Shown here piece by piece: positions 57,545-64,000 of a stretch of DNA of 64,000 bases. The position numbers were made by a program, and so were the translations under genes. The notes under the pieces were generated by a model. It saw only the letters and a list, made by a program, of their open reading frames with translations, did no database searches and was not told the DNA's origin. Source of the stretch: Paraburkholderia rhynchosiae (lineage in GTDB: Bacteria > Pseudomonadota > Gammaproteobacteria > Burkholderiales > Burkholderiaceae); contig NZ_PNXY01000006.1 in NCBI RefSeq assembly GCF_002879865.1, positions 186,001 to 250,000 of the forward strand. The letters run 5' to 3'. The first letter of the stretch is position 1. Each line of letters opens with the position of its first letter.

Positions 57545-58525
57545 CTAGCTTCGCTTCGGCGTCCACGTCAGCGTGGCGGCAATCTCCTCGCCCGGTTGCA
57601 ACACGCAGCCGCCCACATGCTCATGCGGGCCCTCCGCGTTGAAGCAATCGGTGGTGTTCGTCACGGGCTCGACACATAGCTGCGCGTCGTCGGCGGGCGC
57701 GAATATCACCATATGATCGAACGGCGCCTCCGCGGTCATCGTCAATTGACGATGTTCGTCGGGCCACGCAATCGTCGCTCCACGCGCCCAGTTTGCGAAG
57801 TTGTTGTCCAGCTCGAAAGCGTCCGGCGACAGGCCCTCGCGCAACGCATCGACTGCGGGATGCGGGCCGAGATGCGTCGGCAGTACGTCGGCGTCGGCGT
57901 GCCACATTGCTTGTACTTCGGCATAGACGCGCGTTTGCGGCGTGCGCGGATAGTACGGGTGATGACCCATGCCGAAAGGCATCGGCCGCTCGCCAAGGTT
58001 TTGCGCGGATAGCGTGATGCGCAACGCTTCGCCACTCAACTCGATGCGCTGCCGCGCGCGGTAGCGGAACGGCCAGTCGCCGGGTATTTGCGAATCGGGC
58101 TCATGTTCGAAGTGCAAGTCCACCGAGCTTGGCGTGAGCGCTGCCGCTTGCCACGGACGCCGCCACGCGTTGCCATGCAGCGCGTGTGCAAAGCGAAGGT
58201 CATTGCCGCTGAGATCGACGGTAGCGCCGTCGAATGCGAAGCGCGCATCGCGGATCCGGTTGCAATACGGAAAGAGCGGAAAGCTCGCCATGCGCAAGGG
58301 GTCGCGCTCGCTGAATGCGGCGGATGAAGCCGGACGCAGCCAGTGCATCGGGCCATCCGGCGTGCTCTCGTAGAAAGCCGCCAGCGCGCCGCCTATCCCG
58401 GGCGCGATGACGAGCCGCAACGCGCCCGCCGTCAGCGTCACAAGCTGCGGCGCGATGGAAGGATCGTCGAGCCACGTAAGCTCCGCTGCAACGGGCGATG
58501 TCAGATTCGGAAAAGCGTCGGGCAT
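57545..58525 (-). CDS. Aldose 1-epimerase (galactose mutarotase family)
   Basis: 326 residues from the ATG at 58525. The motifs FPLFPYCNRIRDARFAFDG, HALHGNAWRRPW, GMGHHPYYPRT and a late Glu in the VTNTTDCFN region fit the family, with catalytic His and Glu. It converts alpha and beta sugar anomers. It diverges from the LacI gene, and shared operator-like palindromes suggest co-control with the sugar importer. Confidence 0.88.
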   Translation of the reverse strand: MPDAFPNLTSPVAAELTWLDDPSIAPQLVTLTAGALRLVIAPGIGGALAAFYESTPDGPMHWLRPASSAAFSERDPLRMASFPLFPYCNRIRDARFAFDGATVDLSGNDLRFAHALHGNAWRRPWQAAALTPSSVDLHFEHEPDSQIPGDWPFRYRARQRIELSGEALRITLSAQNLGERPMPFGMGHHPYYPRTPQTRVYAEVQAMWHADADVLPTHLGPHPAVDALREGLSPDAFELDNNFANWARGATIAWPDEHRQLTMTAEAPFDHMVIFAPADDAQLCVEPVTNTTDCFNAEGPHEHVGGCVLQPGEEIAATLTWTPKRS

Positions 58526-58664
58526 GGTCAGAAAACGTGTGTCAGGCAGAGGGCGGCGGCGATGCGCATGCAGTCTCCGTCGATGTGCCGCACAAGGCGC
58601 GCGGTCCTGGCCGGTCGTAAGGTCCGCGCGTCGCAGAATCGCACGCCAAAGGTTGCGGGTCAAT

Positions 58665-58679
58665 ATTATTAGTAATAAT
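58665..58679. promoter_or_regulatory. Palindromic operator for the LacI regulator, site 1
   Basis: Perfect palindrome ATTATTA-G-TAATAAT in the gap between the divergent epimerase and LacI genes. A half copy (ATTATTAGT) occurs at 58754-58762. Confidence 0.65.
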
Positions 58680-58829
58680 TGCATGTGGTGGCGCCGACAT
58701 AAAAGCCCGGCGAGCGCAGTCAGTGACGGGTTAGCGCGCGTTGCCGCGCGCATATTATTAGTGGTACCGTCAGCAGCAGGATGCCACGGCATGTCTTTGT
58801 TTTAACGCCGCTGCAGCGCGGCCCGCACA

Positions 58830-59912
58830 ATGAAAAAATCGACTCAACGCCGTCCCACCATGACCGACATCGCCAAGTTCACGGGCGTGTCGCAATCGAC
58901 TGTCTCTCTCGTCCTGAACAACGCGACCGGCGCGAAGTTTTCCGAGAACACCCGCAAGAAAGTGCTGAAGGCGGCGCACGACCTCGGCTACCACCTTTCG
59001 CCGCGCGCGCCGGTGGCGGCGTCGAGCGACGAGCGAAATCTGATCGTCTATCTCGCCGACGAAATCTCGACTAGCCCGCATCCAGTGGTCAATGTCGATG
59101 GCGCTCGCGACGCGGCCTACGCGAGCGGCAAAATGCTGGCGGTGTATTCGACGCACGGCAACGCCGAGATCGAAAAGCAGGTGCTCGACACGACTCTGTC
59201 GAACCCGCATGTGCTCGGCGTGATTTACGCGACCGTCTATACGCGCAAGGTGACGCCGCCCGCGGCGCTCTCGCGCGTGCCGACCGTGCTGCTGAACTGC
59301 TACACGGGCGAGAGCGGCTTTTCGTCGGTGGTGCCAGCGGAAGTCGCAGGCGGTCATCTGGCGACCGATTATCTGCTGCAAGCCGGGCATCGGCGGATCG
59401 GTTATATCAACGGCGAGCCCTGGCAGGATGCGTCGAAAGACCGGCTCAAGGGCTACCGCACCGCACTCGCCACCGCCGACCTGCCGTACGCGCCCGAGCT
59501 CGTGCGCGACGGCGACTGGAGTTCGGGACTCGGATTCGAACTCACGCTTTCGCTGATGCGCGAACCGAATCCGCCAACCGCGATTTTCTGTGCGAACGAC
59601 CTGACGGCGATCGGCGCGATCGAAGCGCTGAAGCAGCTTGGACTTCGCGTTCCCGAAGATGTATCGGTGCTCGGCTACGACGACCAGGAAATTGCGCGCC
59701 ACACGCATCCGCCGCTTTCCACGGTCGTGCTGCCGAACTATGAACTGGGACGCTGGGCCGTCGAAACCCTGCTTCAGGAAGACCATAACCGCGCGGCGGG
59801 CGCGCCTGTCCGGCATCGAATGGTGAAGCTCGACGGGCCCCTCGTGGAGCGCGCCTCGGTGCGGGTAATTACCGAGGCAAAAAACCCAATGACTAATATT
59901 ATTAGTGATTGA
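58830..59912 (+). CDS. LacI-family transcriptional regulator of a sugar importer
   Basis: 360 residues. An N-terminal LacI helix-turn-helix (about 8-55; MTDIAKFTGVSQSTVSLVLNN, hinge VLKAAHDLGY) is followed by a type I binding-protein-like effector domain. This has LLNCYTGE, GHLATDYLLQAGHRRIGYINGE, IFCANDLTAIGAI and VLGYDDQEIARHTHPPLSTV. It likely represses the epimerase and the YtfQ-type operon until the sugar binds. Confidence 0.93.
   Translation: MKKSTQRRPTMTDIAKFTGVSQSTVSLVLNNATGAKFSENTRKKVLKAAHDLGYHLSPRAPVAASSDERNLIVYLADEISTSPHPVVNVDGARDAAYASGKMLAVYSTHGNAEIEKQVLDTTLSNPHVLGVIYATVYTRKVTPPAALSRVPTVLLNCYTGESGFSSVVPAEVAGGHLATDYLLQAGHRRIGYINGEPWQDASKDRLKGYRTALATADLPYAPELVRDGDWSSGLGFELTLSLMREPNPPTAIFCANDLTAIGAIEALKQLGLRVPEDVSVLGYDDQEIARHTHPPLSTVVLPNYELGRWAVETLLQEDHNRAAGAPVRHRMVKLDGPLVERASVRVITEAKNPMTNIISD
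59892..59909. promoter_or_regulatory. Palindromic operator for the LacI regulator, site 2
   Basis: Perfect palindrome ACTAATA-T-TATTAGT spanning the 3' end of lacI, with an overlapping ATTATTAGTGAT. It lies about 110 bases before the binding-protein gene. It shares ATTATTAGT with site 1. Confidence 0.6.
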
Positions 59913-60020
59913 CCGATAATAATTAGCGATGAAATAATCGGCACGTCCGGCCCTTGTGAAGTGCCGGCTGGCAGGAGAAATCAAAAAGCAAATACATCTC
60001 ACCAGGTACTGGAGGAAGAC

Positions 60021-61052
60021 ATGGCGTTGCTCAACAACGAGGCGCGCGGGCACGCGCGCACGCGGCAGATTCGTCCGCTGGCGGGTTCGCTGCTGGCTCT
60101 GGCAATGGGTCTCGGCGCGGGGCTTGGTGCGCTCGCGGCCCACGCGGACGACGGCCTGCCGAAGCTGGTAACCAAGACTCCGCTGAAGGTCGGCTTTGCG
60201 CAGACCGAAAGCAATAACCCCTGGCGTCTTGCAGAAACGCGCAGCTTCAAGGAAGTGGCCGCGAAGTGCGGCTGGCAGCTCGTGATGACCGACGCCAACG
60301 GCTCCAATTCCAAGCAGGTCTCCGACATCCAAAGCATGATCGCGCAGCATGTCGATCTGCTGGTGTTCCCGCCACGTGAGGAAAAGCCGCTGGCGCCCGT
60401 CGTTCTTCAGGCGAAAAAGGCCGGCATTCCCGTGATTCTGGTCGACCGCAACGTCGATCAATCGGTGGCCGTGGCGGGCCGCGACTACATCACGTTCATC
60501 GGCTCGGACTTCATCGATCAGGGGCATCGCGCGGCGAACTGGCTAATCAAGGCAACGGGCGGCAAGGCGAAGATCATCGAACTCGAAGGCACCACGGGCG
60601 CGTCGGCGGCGAACGATCGCAAGAAGGGCTTCGACGAAATCATCGCGAAGAATCCGGGCATGACGATCATCGCGTCGCAAAGCGGCGACTTCGCGCGCGA
60701 CAAGGGCCGTCAGGTGATGGAAACGTTGCTGCAAGCGCACCCGGACGTCACCGCCGTCTATGCGCATAACGACGAAATGGCGCTCGGCGCGATCGCCGCG
60801 ATCAAGGCGGCGGGCAAGCAGCCCGGCAAAGACATCCAGATTGTCACGATCGACGGCACCAAGGGCGGGCTCGAGGCAATTGCCGCCGGCGAACTCGGCG
60901 CGAGCGTGCAGTCGAGCCCGTTCTTCGGCCCACTCGCCTGCGACGTCGCGCAGCGTTTCGCGAAGGGTGAAAAGATCCCGACGTGGGTCAAGGTGTCGGA
61001 CCGTTTCTACGACAAGAGCAACGTGCAGCAGAGCATGCAATACGGTTACTGA
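60021..61052 (+). CDS. ytfQ: Sugar ABC transporter substrate-binding protein, YtfQ-like
   Basis: 343 residues from the ATG at 60021. A signal peptide-like N-terminus (about 1-40) is followed by the type I sugar-binding fold: TPLKVGFAQTESNNPWRLAET, IELEGTTGASAANDRKKGFDE, QSGDFARDKGRQVME and YAHNDEMALGAI. The sequence closely follows E. coli YtfQ, which binds galactofuranose. Its operon includes the ATPase and permease below. Confidence 0.88.
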   Translation: MALLNNEARGHARTRQIRPLAGSLLALAMGLGAGLGALAAHADDGLPKLVTKTPLKVGFAQTESNNPWRLAETRSFKEVAAKCGWQLVMTDANGSNSKQVSDIQSMIAQHVDLLVFPPREEKPLAPVVLQAKKAGIPVILVDRNVDQSVAVAGRDYITFIGSDFIDQGHRAANWLIKATGGKAKIIELEGTTGASAANDRKKGFDEIIAKNPGMTIIASQSGDFARDKGRQVMETLLQAHPDVTAVYAHNDEMALGAIAAIKAAGKQPGKDIQIVTIDGTKGGLEAIAAGELGASVQSSPFFGPLACDVAQRFAKGEKIPTWVKVSDRFYDKSNVQQSMQYGY

Positions 61053-61285
61053 GCGGCTATCGAGAGGCTATTGAGCGGAACCGCGCAACCATGGCAGCAG
61101 GAAGTCTCCGCCTTGAAAACAGTCTCCTGTGAAGGCGGATGACGGGCAGGGTTCGAAGCGACGCGCCCGTGAATCCACGGACCGTCGCTTCGCTTTTATG
61201 CGGCGTAATATGGTCAACCGCAGATGCTCAACCTCATGGTCAACTGCAGATGGTCGACCGCAGCACGCGCATCAGGAGGACACCT

Positions 61286-62938
61286 GTGACGCAATCCGGC
61301 ATGCACACGCCCCACTCCGCGCAGAGTGCGCAATCTCCTGGTACCCGTGCGGTTCTGCTCGAGATGCAGGACATCGGCATTAGCTTCGGCGGCGTACCCG
61401 CGTTGCGCGGCGCGAATCTGAGCGTCGCGGCCGGCGAGGTGCATGCGCTGATCGGCCAGAACGGCGCGGGCAAATCGACCATGATCAAGATCCTGACCGG
61501 CGCCTATCGGCGCAGCTCGGGCAGCGTGCGCTTCGAGGGGCGCGACGTCGATTTCCGCACGCCGAAACAGGCGCGCGAAGCCGGCATCAGCACGATCTAT
61601 CAGGAGATCAATCTCGTACCGTTCCGCTCGGTGGCCGAGAACATTTTTCTTGGCCGCGAGCCGCGCCGCTTCGGTCTGATCGATTGGCGCACGGTGCAGC
61701 AACGCGCTGGCGCGCTGCTCGAATCGTTCGGCTTGCATATCGATGTGAAGAAACCGGTGGGCCGCTATTCGACTGCGATCCAGCAGATGGTCGCGCTCGC
61801 GCGCGCCGTTTCGTCCGACGCGAAGATGGTCATCATGGACGAGTCGACCTCGTCGCTCGATGAACGCGAAGTCGAGTTGCTGTTCACCGTGGTGCGCAAA
61901 CTACGCGACGATGGCCGCGCGGTGATCTTCGTGTCGCATCGGCTGGACGAACTGTATGCGCTGTGCGACCGCGTCACGGTGATGCGCGACGGGCAGACCG
62001 TCGCGCAAAGCACGATGGCCGAGATGGACAAGCTGCAACTCGTCACGACGATGCTGGGCCGCACGCTCGCCGCCGTCGTGCACGACGATCCCGCTGCACG
62101 TGAAGCGAATCTCGCGCGTCGAGGCAAGCAGGCGATCGCTGCGCACGATCTGGCCGCACATCCCAAAGTGAGCGACGTGTCGCTCGAAGTGCACGCGGGC
62201 GAAGCCGTGGGTCTCGCCGGCCTGCTCGGCTCGGGTCGCACGGAAACCATGCGGCTGATGTTCGGCGCCGATCCGCTGGAACGAGGTTCGCTCTCCATCG
62301 GCGGTGAAGCCGTGGCGCTGAAATCGCCTCAGGACGCGATCGCGCGCGGCCTCGCGTATCTCACCGAGGATCGCAAGGCCGAAGGCATCGTCCCCGAACT
62401 GTCCGTGCGCGACAATCTCACACTCGTCTGTCTGCGCACGCTCGCGAAAAATGGCGTGGTCGATGTGAAGAAGCAGCAGGCGATTGTCGAGCGTTTCATT
62501 GCGTCGCTTGGCATCAAGCTGAGCTCCGCCGATCAACCGATCCGCGAGCTCTCGGGCGGCAATCAACAGAAGGTGCTGCTCGCGCGGTGGCTGGCCGCCG
62601 AGCCGGCCCTGCTGCTGCTTGACGAACCGACGCGCGGCATCGACGTGGGCGCGAAAGCGGACGTCGCGAAGATCGTGCGCGAACTGCGCGACGCGGGCCT
62701 CGCCGTGCTCATGTCCGCGTCCGAACTGGAAGAACTGACGGCGGTCGCTGACCGCGCGGTCGTGATCCGCGACGGCCGGACGGTCGCCGAACTGAATGGC
62801 GCGGACATGAGCGAGAGCGCGATCATGGACGCGATCGCCTACGGCGGCGACGGCCGTTCGGAACTGGCCGAGGCCGCGCAGACAGCGAGCGCCGCACATA
62901 TCGAAGACGCGTTGGAGGGCGACCGTCATGGCGTTTAA
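61286..62938 (+). CDS. ytfR: Sugar ABC transporter ATPase, YtfR-like
   Basis: 550 residues from a GTG at 61286 with AGGAGG upstream; the open frame from 61139 has no such site. Two ABC domains are fused. The first has Walker A GQNGAGKST, but its signature motif is weakly matched. The second has the LSGGNQQKVLLARWL signature and LLLLDEPTRGID. GLLGSGRTE is the second Walker A-like loop. This is the standard two-domain monosaccharide importer ATPase. Confidence 0.92.
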   Translation: MTQSGMHTPHSAQSAQSPGTRAVLLEMQDIGISFGGVPALRGANLSVAAGEVHALIGQNGAGKSTMIKILTGAYRRSSGSVRFEGRDVDFRTPKQAREAGISTIYQEINLVPFRSVAENIFLGREPRRFGLIDWRTVQQRAGALLESFGLHIDVKKPVGRYSTAIQQMVALARAVSSDAKMVIMDESTSSLDEREVELLFTVVRKLRDDGRAVIFVSHRLDELYALCDRVTVMRDGQTVAQSTMAEMDKLQLVTTMLGRTLAAVVHDDPAAREANLARRGKQAIAAHDLAAHPKVSDVSLEVHAGEAVGLAGLLGSGRTETMRLMFGADPLERGSLSIGGEAVALKSPQDAIARGLAYLTEDRKAEGIVPELSVRDNLTLVCLRTLAKNGVVDVKKQQAIVERFIASLGIKLSSADQPIRELSGGNQQKVLLARWLAAEPALLLLDEPTRGIDVGAKADVAKIVRELRDAGLAVLMSASELEELTAVADRAVVIRDGRTVAELNGADMSESAIMDAIAYGGDGRSELAEAAQTASAAHIEDALEGDRHGV

Positions 62939-63980
62939 GCTGCACACGGAGTCGTTGCAAAGCGAACCCCAGCGCGAGCCGCAATCCAGCAGCGAAGTCG
63001 CGCCCGGATCGGCAAACGCGCCGCGCCCTTCGCAAGCGACGACAGTACGCAACTGGCGGCGCCTCGCGATGCAACGCGAAATTATCGTGCTGCTCGCCAT
63101 GGTCCTGTTCAATCTGATCTTCACGCCGCATTTCTGGTCGCTGCAAACCTTCAACGTGAATCTCACGCAGGTGGTGACGATCGTGATCGTCGGCATCGGC
63201 ATGACGCTGGTGGTGGCGACGGGCGGCATCGATCTGTCGGTCGGCGCGTCGATGGCGATCTCAGGCGCGCTCGCGCCGATGCTGTTCCTGAATATCCCCG
63301 GACCTGGCGGCATTGCGTTGGCGTTCGTGCTTCCCGTGCTGGCCGCCGCCTTGTGCGGCGTCTTCAACGGCCTGCTCGTAACGAGGCTCGCCGTTCAGCC
63401 GATTGTCGCGACACTCGTGCTTTTCATCGCCGGACGAGGCATTGCTCAGGTCGTCACCGATGGCAGCCTGCAAGCGTTCAACACGCCCGCTTTCCAGTGG
63501 ATCGCGCTCGGCAAGATCGCGGGCGTGCCGTTTCAGGTGCTGTTGATGTTGGCGCTGGTCGCTGTGTTCGCGTGGGTAGTGCGCAAGACGCTGTTTGGCC
63601 AGTATCTGCTGATCACCGGCGGCAACGAGAAGGCGGCTTATCTGTCCGGCGTGCCGACGGCCACCGTGAAGCTCATCGCCTACACGCTCTGTGCGGCGCT
63701 CGCGGGACTGGCGGGGCTGATCTCGATTTCGGTGAATTCGTCGTCCGATGCGAACGTGGTCGGGCTGGGCATCGAGCTGGATGCGATCGCCGCGGTCGCC
63801 GTCGGCGGCACTGCGCTAACGGGCGGCAAGGCGTTTATCGGCGGCACGCTGATCGGCGCGTTGATCATCCAGTTGCTGCGCTACACGTTGCTCGCGCACG
63901 GCATTCCGGATGCGGCGGCACTCGTCGTGAAGGCCGGCATTATCGTCGCGGCGGTGTACGTGCAGCGGAGCTCGCGCTAA
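62928..63980 (+). CDS. ytfT: Sugar ABC transporter permease, YtfT-like
   Basis: 350 residues with about ten membrane segments after a polar N-terminus of some 45 residues. GIGMTLVVATGGIDLSVGASMAISG and the later GIELDAIAAVAVGGTALTGGKAFIGGTL are typical of RbsC/YtfT permeases. It overlaps the ATPase gene by 11 bases, so the two are coupled. Confidence 0.92.
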   Translation: MAFKLHTESLQSEPQREPQSSSEVAPGSANAPRPSQATTVRNWRRLAMQREIIVLLAMVLFNLIFTPHFWSLQTFNVNLTQVVTIVIVGIGMTLVVATGGIDLSVGASMAISGALAPMLFLNIPGPGGIALAFVLPVLAAALCGVFNGLLVTRLAVQPIVATLVLFIAGRGIAQVVTDGSLQAFNTPAFQWIALGKIAGVPFQVLLMLALVAVFAWVVRKTLFGQYLLITGGNEKAAYLSGVPTATVKLIAYTLCAALAGLAGLISISVNSSSDANVVGLGIELDAIAAVAVGGTALTGGKAFIGGTLIGALIIQLLRYTLLAHGIPDAAALVVKAGIIVAAVYVQRSSR

Positions 63981-63985
63981 CGCCC

Positions 63986-63992
63986 AAAGGAG
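63986..63992 (+). promoter_or_regulatory. Ribosome binding site of a gene beyond the window
   Basis: AAAGGAG lies directly after the permease stop, at the right distance for a start just past the end of the window. In E. coli ytfQRT is followed by a second permease gene, yjfF, and the same is expected here. Confidence 0.6.
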
Positions 63993-64000
63993 CTTTCCCG

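Overview
The window looks like a Burkholderia/Paraburkholderia-type (Burkholderiaceae) chromosome. This rests on high GC outside one island, the rsmI-yraN-diaA-dolP neighbourhood, an H-NS protein of the short Burkholderia type, and a HiPIP, CDF, nitronate monooxygenase and LivK-type gene set. It has three parts: left core (about 1-4.47 kb), a 31.5 kb integrated element (about 4.47-35.96 kb), and right core (35.96-64 kb).

Left core: a RutG-like pyrimidine permease, a DUF2239 protein behind two palindromic operator-like sites, and a membrane diguanylate cyclase. A strong terminator at 4407-4439 now stands alone. I infer that it originally ended the tRNA-Ala transcript found today at 35957-36032.

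Integrated element: it sits at the 3' end of tRNA-Ala(CGC) and carries a P4-type tyrosine integrase (34124-35335). A stand-alone arm-binding protein precedes the integrase in the same operon. The other core genes are an AlpA regulator, a primase-helicase and a DUF6499-type regulator. Matching arm-type repeats lie near both ends, and the element brings its own look-alike of the displaced terminator. From left to right the cargo is: an unknown 479-residue protein; an IS5-family insertion; a HEPN-like protein; a decayed integrase C-terminus; an AAA ATPase plus subtilase pair (IetAS-type defence); a serine recombinase; and a five-gene operon encoding a WYL regulator, an SNF2 helicase with a DUF3883 nuclease-like tail, a HEPN/zinc-ribbon protein, a DUF1156 methyltransferase and a DUF499 ATPase. 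After these come a C39-like peptidase, an XRE regulator with palindromic operators, a secreted Gln-rich protein and a degenerate FtsZ-like protein that lacks the GTP-binding signature but keeps the T7 loop. The five-gene operon and the FtsZ-like module are the best candidates for something new.

Right core: cytochrome c, dolP, diaA and yraN diverging from rsmI; rlpA; a metallo-beta-lactamase-fold hydrolase with an exonuclease; an Lrp regulator; a CDF exporter; H-NS; a HugZ-type protein; an MFS transporter; a LivK-type binding protein; nitronate monooxygenase; dienelactone hydrolase; amidase; HiPIP; an FAD oxidoreductase; an AAA ATPase; a secreted protein; and an EEP-family hydrolase. It ends in a sugar module: aldose 1-epimerase divergent from a LacI regulator, then a YtfQRT-like ABC importer. 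AT-rich palindromes sharing the half-site ATTATTAGT flank the LacI gene. A ribosome binding site at the last bases suggests a second permease just outside the window.
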